Positions 28,872 through 37,790 of a DNA stretch of 64,000 nt are shown here, one piece after another. This DNA is from Pelobacter seleniigenes DSM 18267 (GTDB lineage: Bacteria; Desulfobacterota; Desulfuromonadia; Desulfuromonadales; Geopsychrobacteraceae), in NCBI RefSeq assembly GCF_000711225.1, contig NZ_JOMG01000002.1:1934501-1998500 (forward strand), written 5' to 3'. The translations under genes and the position numbers were made by a program. Each line of letters starts with the position of its first letter. Within the stretch, counting starts at the first letter, position 1. Below the pieces are notes generated by a model. It saw only the letters and a list, made by a program, of their open reading frames with translations. It searched no databases and was not told the DNA's origin.

Positions 28872-29333
28872 TTAAGCCCACCAGACCGAATAACTGCCGC
28901 TGTAGCTGATTTTTTTCAGTGCGGTGGTTTCTTTACGTTCTTCATCCAGCTGAATGAATTCGACTTTGAGCTGGAGCAATTGAGGGCCGTCGATCCGCGC
29001 CCAGATGTTTTTTATCCGTTCCATGGCGCCGTAGTGACGGGAATCCGTTTTGCGGCCGAGATCCTGCCTGCTTTTGACAATTTTGAATTCCAGACACTCC
29101 GGATCGATACGCTGAATCTCACCTTTGATGGATTTGGCCAGGATCGGTTGTGGGTCGAGTCCGAAAATCTGGGCGATTCGACAGATGTCTTCTCCGGCCA
29201 GGGAATAGCCAATACCTTCATACTCTTTAAACTCGCGCCAGCCAAGCACGTCACTGCTGTGCTCCGGGGAAAGACACACGCCACTGTCATGGAGTTCGAC
29301 CAATTCAACCGGCTTGAATTCTTGTGAAGGCAT
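28872..29333 (-). CDS. hypothetical protein, 153 aa
   Basis: I do not recognise this protein. It is soluble, with no signal or membrane segment, slightly acidic, and contains the segment GEDICRIAQIFGLDPQPI, which could be a short helical domain. A very good ribosome site (AAGGAG, 5 nt from the ATG) and its whole-length frame argue that it is real. The antisense frame 28980-29327 is its shadow. It is convergent with the large regulator and divergent from the phospholipase-like gene. Confidence 0.6.
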   Translation of the reverse strand: MPSQEFKPVELVELHDSGVCLSPEHSSDVLGWREFKEYEGIGYSLAGEDICRIAQIFGLDPQPILAKSIKGEIQRIDPECLEFKIVKSRQDLGRKTDSRHYGAMERIKNIWARIDGPQLLQLKVEFIQLDEERKETTALKKISYSGSYSVWWA

Positions 29334-29577
29334 AACATCTCCTTGGAAAGGGGGTTATAGTTGGGGAAGATAAAAAATATTCACATCCTGATTTTGAGCA
29401 GTCCTGGCTGATGGCAAGTGTTTATGCAATTTGGTATATATATTTATAATCGGATAAAATATACAAGAAAAGGGATAAATTGATTATTAGCAGAAAGATG
29501 TCGTGTTTTTGGGATTTTTCTTTCAAAAACAGCAAATTTTTCGGCGTAAACTTTTTCCCAGGAGGTTTTGGCGGGCA

Positions 29578-31692
29578 ATGATTTCAGTTGAAGGAGAACT
29601 GAGCGGGCAACTTTATGACGCCGATAGACTGGCGTTTTTAATTGATGGTGAGGCTTATTATCGGGCTGTTGCAGAAGCCTGCCAGGCCGCACAGCGTTCC
29701 ATCTATATCCTTGGCTGGGATGTCGACAGCCGCATTCGGCTGCGCCGGGGCGAGAGCGCTGACGAGGAGCCCTTTGGTGCATTTATCGATCGCCTGGCCA
29801 GAACGAAACCGCAGCTGAATGTTTATATCCTGGAATGGGATTTTTCCATGCTCTATTCCTTGGAGCGTGAAGCCTGGACCATGCTGAGCTTCGGCTGGAT
29901 GACCCACGAGCGGGTCTGTTTTGCCCTTGATGACAATCATCCGGTCGGGGCGTCTCATCATCAGAAAATTGTGGTGGTGGACGATCTGGTTGCGTTTACC
30001 GGCGGTTTTGACTTGGCGAGTTTTCGCTGGGACACTTCGGAGCACCGACCGGAGCATCCGCAGCGGGTTGATAATGGCACCGCTTACGGCCCGGTCCACG
30101 ATGTGCAGGTCGCGGTGAGCGGGCCGGCGGCAAAGGCCCTCGGCGACATTGCCCGGCAACGCTGGGAGCGGGCGACCGGCGACCGGTTGGCGCCACCCGA
30201 GTCGGTTGCCGGCGACCCCTGGCCAGCGTCGGTCAGTGCCGATCTGGAACAAATTCCCCTGGCCATTCTCCGCACTGAGCCGGAACATGACGGGGCAGTC
30301 GAAGTGCGTGAGATTGAACAGTTCTATTTGACTTCGATCGCCGCGGCCAAGACGCAGATCTACATCGAAAATCAGTATTTTTCGTCCCATGTGATCGGCC
30401 AGGCCCTGGCTGAGTCCTTGCAACACGAAAACGGTCCGAAAATCCTGTTGGTGCTACCGAAAAAGTGCCCCGGTTGGCTGGAAGAGGAGACCATGGGCTT
30501 GCTTCGCAACAGGCTGTTGACGCGTTTGCAGGACGCCGACAGTCATGGCCGGCTGCGGGTCTGCTATCCCGACCGGCGGCAGCTGGACCCCGAGGTTATT
30601 ATTGTCCACAGTAAGCTGATGATCGTGGACGATGCACTTATGACCGTCGGCTCGGCGAATATCAGCAACCGTTCCATGGGGTTCGATACGGAGTGCAATA
30701 TCGCCCTGGACGGCAGGGAGAATGCCAAGATCGCGGCGGGCATTAGCGCTTTTCACCAACGGCTGCTCGCTGAACATTTGGGGACGGACTGTGCCACGGT
30801 CGCCGCGGCGCGGCAGCGCGACGGTTCGCTGAGTGCCTTGTTGGCGCTACCCGGTGACGGCGTCCGCACCCTGAAAAAACTGGAACCCGCAGGCAGCAAT
30901 TCGACGTTGGCGACATTGCCGGCCGACCTGATTGCCGATCCGGAACAGCCGATCGGGTTTGATTCCCTGTTGGTTCATCTGGGCTGGGCCGAAAACGGGG
31001 CAAAAGATAACGGTGATGTGCGTCGGAAAGCCCGTCTATTCATGGCGGTCATCCTGCTGGCTCTGCTTCTGGCGGTGCTGTGGCGCTGGTCGCCGGTCGG
31101 ACACTGGCTCAGCGTCGACAGTCTGGTTGCCGCGGCGCAGTATGTCCAGCAGAGCTCGCTGGCCATCCCGATTGTCTTGGGCCTGTATCTGCTGGGCAGT
31201 TGCCTGATGGTGCCGGTCAACCTGCTGATTCTGGCCACGGCATTGAGCTTCGGGCCTTACCTCGGATTCGGCCTCGCCCTCTCCGGCAGTCTGGTCGGCG
31301 GGATGGCGAGTTATTTTCTCGGTCATTGGCTGGGGGGCAACGCGGTGCGCAAGCTGGCCGGAAAAAAATTGAACCGGCTCAGTCGCAAACTGGCCCAAAA
31401 AGGCTGGCTGGCGGTTGCTCTGGTGCGGGTTGTGCCCATCGCTCCTTATACGGTGGTTAACATGGTGGCTGGCGCCAGTCATATTTCCGCCCGCTCCTTT
31501 TTGCTCGGTACGGCCATCGGGATGTGCCCGGGTATTCTGGCGATCATGATTTTCGAGGAGGGGTTGCAGCGGGCTCTGGCGGAATGGAGCTGGGGCAGCC
31601 TGATTCCGGTCGGTTTGGCAGTGCTGTTTGGCGGGCTGGTTTTTTATGGCGGCCGGCGCCTGTTGCTGCAGCGGGAGGCTCAGCGGAAATGA
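29578..31692 (+). CDS. phospholipase D-like / VTT-domain membrane protein
   Basis: A 704-aa protein with two PLD catalytic motifs, HHQKIVVVDD (about 125) and HSKLMIVDD (about 342), forming one active site, and a C-terminal DedA/VTT membrane domain (about 500-690) with several TM helices, preceded by a TM near 485. PLD enzymes of this type make or remodel phospholipids, for example cardiolipin synthases; the fused VTT domain may move the lipid across the membrane. The start at 29578 (MISVEG) is preferred over 29503 because AGGAGG lies upstream and the N-terminal extension is unlike the family. The stop overlaps the next gene (ATGA). Confidence 0.85.
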   Translation: MISVEGELSGQLYDADRLAFLIDGEAYYRAVAEACQAAQRSIYILGWDVDSRIRLRRGESADEEPFGAFIDRLARTKPQLNVYILEWDFSMLYSLEREAWTMLSFGWMTHERVCFALDDNHPVGASHHQKIVVVDDLVAFTGGFDLASFRWDTSEHRPEHPQRVDNGTAYGPVHDVQVAVSGPAAKALGDIARQRWERATGDRLAPPESVAGDPWPASVSADLEQIPLAILRTEPEHDGAVEVREIEQFYLTSIAAAKTQIYIENQYFSSHVIGQALAESLQHENGPKILLVLPKKCPGWLEEETMGLLRNRLLTRLQDADSHGRLRVCYPDRRQLDPEVIIVHSKLMIVDDALMTVGSANISNRSMGFDTECNIALDGRENAKIAAGISAFHQRLLAEHLGTDCATVAAARQRDGSLSALLALPGDGVRTLKKLEPAGSNSTLATLPADLIADPEQPIGFDSLLVHLGWAENGAKDNGDVRRKARLFMAVILLALLLAVLWRWSPVGHWLSVDSLVAAAQYVQQSSLAIPIVLGLYLLGSCLMVPVNLLILATALSFGPYLGFGLALSGSLVGGMASYFLGHWLGGNAVRKLAGKKLNRLSRKLAQKGWLAVALVRVVPIAPYTVVNMVAGASHISARSFLLGTAIGMCPGILAIMIFEEGLQRALAEWSWGSLIPVGLAVLFGGLVFYGGRRLLLQREAQRK

Positions 31693-32402
31693 TCGAACAG
31701 GCATTGCGGCTGGCGACCTGGAATATTCATATGGGGATCGGCCGGGATGGTACGCGCGACCTGCAACGCACGGCAGGGGTCATCTCGCGAATGAAGGTCG
31801 ATCTGATCGGTTTGCAGGAGGTGGACAATCACTCTCGTGCAGCGGGCGACGACCTTGATCTGCTGGGATCATTGACCGGTTTTACGGTGATTCCCGGACC
31901 GACCATGTTGAAAGAAACAGGGGATTACGGCAACGCCCTGCTCACCAAGCTGCCGCTTCTCGATGTCCGGCGCTATGATATCAGTTATCGGGATTATGAA
32001 CCGCGTGGTCTGCTGCTGGCCGACCTCGACTGGCAGGGAGAACGGGTGCGCGCAGCAGTGACCCACCTCGGCCTGCGGCCAGCGGAGCGGCGCTATCAGG
32101 TTAAAAAGGTGATAACCCATTTGTCCGGATCGGAAACCACACCATTGTTCCTCATGGGCGATTTCAATGAGTGGTTGTTGTGGGGGCGGCCGCTACGTTG
32201 GCTGCAACGGCATTTCGGCCGGCTGCGCTCACCGGCCACCTTCCCGGCACGCTGGCCGTTGCTCTGTCTGGATCAGATTCTGGCCGAACCGCGGCACCGG
32301 TTGCATGCCAAGCAGGTCTGCCGTGATTCCCAGGCCGCGCTGGCCTCGGATCATTTACCGCTGCAGGCCTGTTTTGCGCGGGGCGCAAAACGGTCTGTTT
32401 GA
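31689..32402 (+). CDS. endonuclease/exonuclease/phosphatase family protein (YbhP-like)
   Basis: A 237-aa EEP-fold metal-dependent hydrolase: LATWNIHMG (Asn), LIGLQEVD (catalytic Glu), THLGL, FLMGDFNEW (Asp-Asn) and the final SDHLPL His. No signal peptide. Coupled by ATGA to the PLD-VTT gene, it mirrors the E. coli ybhP-clsB order, so it probably acts on a lipid head group or lipid-derived phosphate (inference). Its substrate is unknown. Confidence 0.83.
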   Translation: MIEQALRLATWNIHMGIGRDGTRDLQRTAGVISRMKVDLIGLQEVDNHSRAAGDDLDLLGSLTGFTVIPGPTMLKETGDYGNALLTKLPLLDVRRYDISYRDYEPRGLLLADLDWQGERVRAAVTHLGLRPAERRYQVKKVITHLSGSETTPLFLMGDFNEWLLWGRPLRWLQRHFGRLRSPATFPARWPLLCLDQILAEPRHRLHAKQVCRDSQAALASDHLPLQACFARGAKRSV

Positions 32403-32422
32403 ATTGCCGGGTGGGGATTGGC

Positions 32423-32446
32423 AAAGGCCCGCCCCGGGCGCTTTTT
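32423..32446 (+). terminator. probable intrinsic terminator after the EEP gene
   Basis: A GC-rich hairpin (AAAGGCCCG and CGGGCGCTTT around CCC) runs into T5. One bulge in the stem lowers confidence. Confidence 0.45.
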
Positions 32447-32533
32447 ATCGGCAAAAGCGTTTCGGGCCGGGCCTTTTGTGCAGGAAAGAGAGCCGCCGGC
32501 AGGTTGTTCTCCTACCGCCAGCCAGGGTGTGAG

Positions 32534-33487
32534 CTATTTTTCCCAGAGCGACTCCCAGCTGTATGCGCTGCCGGGGAGGGTCCAGGCGTTGCCGGTGTAG
32601 TAGCGCCGGTTGCGGTCGAGCTTGGCGATGCGCGCCATGTCGTCCTGGGTCAATACCACTTGCGGGGCGGCCAGGTTCTGCTTGAGGCGTTCCGGATTGA
32701 CTGATTTGGGGATGACGATGGCACCCATGTCCATGGCCCAGCGGATCAGTACCTGGGCTGGCGATACCTGGTGTTTTTCCGCAATCTCAATAATTGTCGG
32801 TTCTTTCATCAGGACCGGCTCGTCGGCTTCCTTGATCCGGGCCGGTCGGTCCGGTGAACCCAGGGGCGAGTACGCGGTCAGCAGGATGCCGTTTTCCTTA
32901 CAGAACGCGAACAGTTCCGGTTGCTGCAGGTAGGGGTGGATTTCGACCTGATTGATTTCCGGTTTCAGGGTGGCTTTGGTGAGCAGATCCTGCAGTTTCG
33001 GGATATTGAAGTTGGAGACGCCCAGATGGCGGCAAAGACCGGCCTCAACCAGTTTTTCCATAGCCTGCCAAGTGCTGGCGAGAGGGATCTCGTCCAGGGA
33101 AATCAGATCTTCGGCGGCAGCGGGGAACGACAGTCCCTTTTTAATGGCGACCGGCCAGTGGATGAGGTAGAGGTCAAGGTAATCCAGCTGCAGATTTTTG
33201 AGGGTGGTCTCCAGGGCCGGGCGGACATCTTCCGGGGCGTGAGCATTGTTCCACAGCTTGGAGGTGATCCACATCTCTTCGCGGCTGACAATCCCTTCTG
33301 CAAAGGCCTCGCTCAGGGCCTTGCCGACCTCCGCTTCATTACCGTAAATATGCGCACAGTCGATATGCCGGTAGCCGAGCCGAATGGCTTCTTTGACCGC
33401 GCCGTAGACTTCGTTGGGGGCTGATTTCCAGGTGCCGAGGCCTAGCGCGGGAATGCGATCGCCGTTTGTAAATTCAAGTGCTTCCAT
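32534..33487 (-). CDS. aldo/keto reductase
   Basis: A 317-aa NADPH-dependent oxidoreductase of the AKR superfamily. The catalytic tetrad is visible: Asp in HIDCAHIYG, Tyr in the same motif, Lys in ITSKLWN and His in YLIHWP. The C-terminal cofactor segment is VIPKSVNPERLKQN. Family members reduce sugar and other aldehydes or ketones. It lies upstream on the edge of the sugar-acid island and shares its strand with the IclR gene (87 bp apart), so it may use a sugar-acid substrate (inference). Confidence 0.9.
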   Translation of the reverse strand: MEALEFTNGDRIPALGLGTWKSAPNEVYGAVKEAIRLGYRHIDCAHIYGNEAEVGKALSEAFAEGIVSREEMWITSKLWNNAHAPEDVRPALETTLKNLQLDYLDLYLIHWPVAIKKGLSFPAAAEDLISLDEIPLASTWQAMEKLVEAGLCRHLGVSNFNIPKLQDLLTKATLKPEINQVEIHPYLQQPELFAFCKENGILLTAYSPLGSPDRPARIKEADEPVLMKEPTIIEIAEKHQVSPAQVLIRWAMDMGAIVIPKSVNPERLKQNLAAPQVVLTQDDMARIAKLDRNRRYYTGNAWTLPGSAYSWESLWEK

Positions 33488-33573
33488 GCATTGTCCTCCA
33501 TGGGGAAGTGGATCGGATTGAGCGCGATCCAGGTGGTGACTTCAGGATAAAGGCAGTGTTTTCGGTCCGGTGT

Positions 33574-34356
33574 TCAGGAGGCGGCCAGCTGTCTGATCTT
33601 GTTTTTTGTACAGCCCATTTTTACGGAAATGGTCGCGGCCGCTTTGACAATCAGTTTAGCATAATTCTTCCAGGTCAATTCCGGATTGACCTGGATATCC
33701 CAGACAACGCTGATCGCGGCAATAACCCGGTCGCGATAATCGAAGATCGGCGCACCGATACAGCGGGTGCCGATTTCTCGTTCTTCATCGTCCATGGCCC
33801 AACCGCGTTCGCGGGTCTGCCTGATTTCCGCCATCAGCGCATCGATGGTAGGCAGGGTTTTGGCGGTCAAGCGGGGCAGGTTCCGCTCCGGATAGAGTTC
33901 TTCAATCTCCCGGTCGCTGCAGCCGGAGAGCATGGCCTTGCCCAGGGAGGTTGCATAAAGGGGAAGACGTTTGCCGATGATGGTGTAGCGACGCAGGCTG
34001 TTGTAGGCTTCGGCTTTGTCGATGTAGACCACCTCGGTCCCATCCATGATCGCCAGAAACACCGTCTGTCCGGTCGCTCTTGCCAGTTCATTGAGAAACG
34101 GGCTGGCTTCGGTCTTCAATTCCAGGCTGTTCAGGTAGAGGCTGGCCAACTCGACAAAGCCCAGCCCCAGTTTATAATTGCCGGACTCGGCTTCCTGTTC
34201 GACATAGCCGCGGTTGCGCAGGGACGCCAGTAACCGGTGGACCGTGCTTTTATGCAGGTCCAGACGGCGACCGATTTCGGTCATGGGGATGCTGCGGGAT
34301 TCCCTGGAAAGAAGCTCGATGATATCGAACGCACGGTCAATGGATTGAACGCTCAT
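33574..34356 (-). CDS. IclR-family transcriptional regulator
   Basis: A 260-aa regulator: N-terminal winged HTH (about 1-70; TEIGRRLDLHKSTVHRLLASL is the recognition region) and a C-terminal effector domain (about 80-250) with the conserved DEEREIGTRCIGAPIF segment. Members such as KdgR repress sugar-acid catabolism and release DNA on binding an intermediate such as KDG. Its position beside kduI and the four shared 17-bp boxes make it the likely local regulator of this island. Whether it represses or activates is not known; box placement over -10 elements suggests repression. Confidence 0.9.
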   Translation of the reverse strand: MSVQSIDRAFDIIELLSRESRSIPMTEIGRRLDLHKSTVHRLLASLRNRGYVEQEAESGNYKLGLGFVELASLYLNSLELKTEASPFLNELARATGQTVFLAIMDGTEVVYIDKAEAYNSLRRYTIIGKRLPLYATSLGKAMLSGCSDREIEELYPERNLPRLTAKTLPTIDALMAEIRQTRERGWAMDDEEREIGTRCIGAPIFDYRDRVIAAISVVWDIQVNPELTWKNYAKLIVKAAATISVKMGCTKNKIRQLAAS

Positions 34357-34405
34357 ATCTGGTTACCCTTTACTTTGATCTAACGCTGTTTGTGTATGAC
34401 CGACA

Positions 34406-34434
34406 AGAATCTCATCTGGGGTTTCTCTTGTCAA
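34406..34434 (-). promoter_or_regulatory. promoter of the iclR-type gene
   Basis: On the minus strand TTGACA (34429-34434), 17-bp spacer, GATTCT (34406-34411), about 50 nt from the start codon. No 17-bp box is seen here, so autoregulation by that motif is not supported. Confidence 0.5.
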
Positions 34435-34647
34435 CCGCGGTTCGCTGGCCGTTATTCCCGTCTGGAAAAGGCTTTTCCTGCTTCGGTCGTTTAAAATTAC
34501 CCCCAATTTCGGAGCGCTGGTCGTATCGCTTGAACAGAAGGCTGGTTTTCCTGCCCGTTTCAGGCAAGCAGGTTGCTGAGTTCATGCCGTTTCTTGAGGG
34601 GCCATGTACCGCCCGGCACAAGCGCAAACCGTCCCGGGCCGTTCAGA

Positions 34648-35478
34648 TCAGCGCAAGTCTTTCATGGCCACATGGTCCATGTCATCAAACAGCTGGTTTT
34701 CTCCGGCCATACCCCAGATAAAAGTATAATTGGCGGTGCCGACCCCGGAATGGATCGACCAGGAAGGGGAGATGACCGCTTCTTCATTGCGCATGATAAC
34801 ATGACGGGTTTCATCGGGCGGACCCATCAGATGAAATACGGCCTGTTCGGCGTTCATTTCAAAATAGAAGTAGGCCTCCATGCGCCGTTCATGGGTGTGG
34901 GTCGGCATGGTATTCCAGACGCTGCCGGTCTCCAGTGAGGTCATGCCCATGACCAGTTGGCAGCTTTTGATACCAGCGGGGTGAATATATTTGCGAATTG
35001 TTCTGCGGTTGCCGGTGGCCGCCTCGCCCAACTGAACCGGGCTTGCATCGGCAAACCGGGCCAGGGTGGTGGGGTAGGTGGCGTGAGCGGGAACCGAGTT
35101 GAAGTAGAACTTAGCGGGTTGTTCGGCTGAAGTGCTGGCGAAGACAATCTCCTTGGCTCCCATGCCGATATAGAGACCGTCTTTGGGAGCAATGGCGAAC
35201 TTTTCCCCATCTACGGAAATAACGCCTGGGCCGCCGACGTTGATGACCCCCAGCTCTCTGCGCTGCAGGAAAAAGTCGCTGCCGATGATTTTTTGATCAA
35301 CCTCCAGGGGCAGGGGGGTGATCGGGCAGGCGCCGCCGATAATCAGCCGGTCATTGAAGCTGTAGACCAGTTTGAGCTGGTCGGGCAGGAACAGATTTTT
35401 GACAAGAAAGTGCTCGCGTAGCGTTGCCGTGTCCATTGTCTTGGCCTGTTCCGGATGGACCGCGTATCTGATCTCCAT
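34648..35478 (-). CDS. kduI: 5-keto-4-deoxyuronate isomerase KduI
   Basis: A 276-aa cupin-fold zinc isomerase. The metal motif HTHERRMEAYFYF (HxHxxxxE) near residue 195 and the C-terminal His in SWSIHSGVG are present. KduI converts 4-deoxy-L-threo-5-hexosulose uronate, from pectin or other unsaturated uronides, to the 2,5-diketo form used by KduD; it also acts on hexuronates in some bacteria. The start at 35478 follows AGGAGG; the longer frame is unlikely, since KduI is normally 278 aa. A 17-bp box covers its promoter at 35676. Confidence 0.95.
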   Translation of the reverse strand: MEIRYAVHPEQAKTMDTATLREHFLVKNLFLPDQLKLVYSFNDRLIIGGACPITPLPLEVDQKIIGSDFFLQRRELGVINVGGPGVISVDGEKFAIAPKDGLYIGMGAKEIVFASTSAEQPAKFYFNSVPAHATYPTTLARFADASPVQLGEAATGNRRTIRKYIHPAGIKSCQLVMGMTSLETGSVWNTMPTHTHERRMEAYFYFEMNAEQAVFHLMGPPDETRHVIMRNEEAVISPSWSIHSGVGTANYTFIWGMAGENQLFDDMDHVAMKDLR

Positions 35479-35675
35479 AATGATGAATCCTCCTGCTGAA
35501 AGATGAAGCTGATGATCAATAAGAGCCGCAGGGTGTGCCCGGCCGGTTTGCGCTTCGCACAATGGTCATGGGTACAAGGCTGCGGCAGTCATTGCCCGGT
35601 TGAAGTGTGTCATGGCCCTGAATCAGTGGAGCCTCTTCCGCAATATGAACACATTTTTTTAATATTTGGCAACCA

Positions 35676-35692
35676 GTTTTATATTATGAAAC
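35676..35692. promoter_or_regulatory. 17-bp operator-like box A (kduI promoter)
   Basis: GTTTTATATTATGAAAC, a pseudo-palindrome. On the minus strand a TTGACA (35708-35713) lies exactly 15 bp upstream of it, so the box covers the -10 region of the kduI promoter. Proposed binding site of the nearby IclR-type regulator. Confidence 0.6.
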
Positions 35693-35852
35693 TTTTGGTA
35701 TGGTGATTGTCAAGAAAAACCGTTGCAAGTGGAAGCGTTTAAAAATCAGGATATTGGCGAGCGGAAAGATTCCATATCATTCAAAATTTACTGTGTATAG
35801 AATCTATTGAAATGGCGGGCTCCTCAAGCCAGTCGTGAAATGGAATTAGAGG

Positions 35853-35890
35853 TTGACAAAAATGCGCAACATAGTTTTATATTGCGGAAC
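35853..35890 (+). promoter_or_regulatory. promoter with 17-bp box B (Ldh2/TRAP operon)
   Basis: TTGACA at 35853-35858, then 15 bp, then GTTTTATATTGCGGAAC (35874-35890), which contains the likely -10 (TTATAT). The spacing is identical to box A on the other strand. The remaining 250 bp before the Ldh2 start codon is an untranslated leader with no gene that I can support. Confidence 0.6.
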
Positions 35891-36143
35891 ATATGGCTTA
35901 TCAAAATAAACCTGATTCCTGAGCCGGGATTGGCTTGAATCTTCACCCTGTTGTCATCCGGAAACTTCAGTTGACAACTCACCAGGCGAACGGACCGTTT
36001 TGGGTTGTAGTAAGGAAATCAAGGGCTTGTGCGGAGGCTTCGTTACGCCGTAGAGGCAAGTCCGCCGATTGACGCTGCTGCAACGGAAAAGAGCCGTTTC
36101 CGGACGAAAACCAGATTGCCCCGTCGGCAAAAGGATATGTGTG

Positions 36144-37172
36144 ATGGCTGAATCGAATAAGGAAGTTTACGTCAAAGCAGAAGAACTCCTTTCCCTGGTG
36201 TCGACAAAGTTGGCTAATGCTGGTCTGAACAGGAAACATGCCGAGTTGACGGCGGATGTTCTGGTCAATGCTGATTTACGAGGTGTCCATTCGCACGGCG
36301 TTATTCGCACAGAACATTATGTGCGCAGGCTGAAAGCCGGTAGCCTGAATGGCAACCCTGATTTTAAATTCAAAACCTTGCGCAGCGGTTGCGGGCTTTT
36401 TGATGCTGACGACGGCATGGGACATGTGGCCACCAACGAGGCAATGACCTATGCCATCAATATGGCGAAGGAGTCAGGTATCGCCATGGTTGGTGTTGAG
36501 AACAGCAGTCATTGCGGGGCATTGTCTTATTTTGTCACCCAGGCGATCGAAAACAGGATGATCGGTATCGCCATCGTTCAGACCGACAAATGTGTCAATC
36601 CTTTTGGTGGCGCCCAGCCTTTTTTTGGCACCAACCCTATCGCCTTTGGCTTCCCCTGTGAAAAAAATCCTCCGGTCATTCTGGATATGGCGACGAGTAA
36701 CGTCGCCTATGGTAAAGTTCTGCATGCCCGAGAAAAGAACGTCTCTATTCCCGAGACGTGGGGGCTCGACCAGGACGGTGCGCCGACGACCGACCCACAT
36801 CTGGTGCGTGGACTGACCCCTCTTGGAGGCTACAAAGGGTATGGCATCGGCATGGTCGTGGATGTCCTCACCGGCATCTTGCTTGGGGCTCAGTTCGGCC
36901 CTCACATTGCGGCGATGTATGACGGATATGAACAGAAACGAAAACTGGCAAGTACGGTGATCGCGATTGATCCTGCCACATATATATCGGCAGATCACTT
37001 TATGAGCCAGATGGATGCCATGGTTGATCAGCTTCATGCTCAACCGACCGGACCCGGGTTTGAAAAAGTCCTCGTCCCGGGAGATATCGAGCTGGCACTT
37101 GAAGAACGCTACCGGAAAGATGGCGTCCCTGTTGTTGGCAGTATATATCAGTATCTGAAAGGAGATCAGTAG
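36144..37172 (+). CDS. malate/lactate/diketogulonate dehydrogenase (Ldh2 family)
   Basis: A 342-aa NAD(P)-dependent 2-oxoacid reductase of the Ldh2/YlbC/YiaK family, unrelated in fold to classical Rossmann dehydrogenases. Landmarks are RGVHSHGVIRTEHYVRRL, VGVENSSHCGALSYF with the catalytic His, and FFGTNPIAFGFP. Known relatives reduce 2,3-diketo-L-gulonate, malate, lactate or ureidoglycolate; the island context favours a sugar-derived keto acid. AAAGGAT about 7 nt upstream selects 36144 rather than 36069. First gene of the TRAP operon. Confidence 0.88.
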   Translation: MAESNKEVYVKAEELLSLVSTKLANAGLNRKHAELTADVLVNADLRGVHSHGVIRTEHYVRRLKAGSLNGNPDFKFKTLRSGCGLFDADDGMGHVATNEAMTYAINMAKESGIAMVGVENSSHCGALSYFVTQAIENRMIGIAIVQTDKCVNPFGGAQPFFGTNPIAFGFPCEKNPPVILDMATSNVAYGKVLHAREKNVSIPETWGLDQDGAPTTDPHLVRGLTPLGGYKGYGIGMVVDVLTGILLGAQFGPHIAAMYDGYEQKRKLASTVIAIDPATYISADHFMSQMDAMVDQLHAQPTGPGFEKVLVPGDIELALEERYRKDGVPVVGSIYQYLKGDQ

Positions 37173-37282
37173 GCACTGAACACATAGTCATTATCTCTGA
37201 CCAGAGATTTGCATTGTCAATGTCGTAATAAAGGCTCATGGATTTCAAGATGGAATAGAGCAGAATAAAGGAGTTGTATGAG

Positions 37283-37777
37283 ATGCAAAATGTTGTAGCA
37301 ATGTGGGACAGACTTAATGGGATGATTAAATGGGTGGAAAAATGGGCTCTGATTATCCTGTTTGTCGGAATGCTTTTATGTGGAGGCCTGCAGATATTCG
37401 CGCGGTTTATCCTTCATGCGCCGATTTCCTGGTCGGAAGAGTTGCTGACCTATGCGTTTGTCTGGTCCAGCTTTCTTGGTGCCAGCCTTGCCGTAGATCA
37501 GCTGGCTCATTTCAATGTTGATATTTTTATCCATCATTTCCCGCCGAAATTTGCCAAGATTGTTCTTTACCTCGTCTGGTTGACGATGCTCTGGTTTACC
37601 GCCTTTCTGACTTATAAAGGCACTATTCTCGCTCAGCTTAATATTGTTCAGACCATGGATGTCCTGCCCCTCTCAATGGTATGGGCGTATGCGTCAATAC
37701 CGGTCTCTGCAGCGTTTATGTTTGTTCATACTGCGGATAAGGTTTTGACCGGCTCATTCCAGCCTGTCAGCGAATAA
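37283..37777 (+). CDS. dctQ: TRAP transporter small permease DctQ
   Basis: A 164-aa membrane protein with four TM helices and the DctQ hallmark ARFILHAPISWSEELLTYAFVW. It forms the TRAP membrane complex with DctM. The ATG at 37283 is 9 nt from AAAGGAG; the ORF also has a TTG at 37274. It lies 13 bp from dctM. Confidence 0.9.
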   Translation: MQNVVAMWDRLNGMIKWVEKWALIILFVGMLLCGGLQIFARFILHAPISWSEELLTYAFVWSSFLGASLAVDQLAHFNVDIFIHHFPPKFAKIVLYLVWLTMLWFTAFLTYKGTILAQLNIVQTMDVLPLSMVWAYASIPVSAAFMFVHTADKVLTGSFQPVSE

Positions 37778-37790
37778 GGGAGGATGATCA

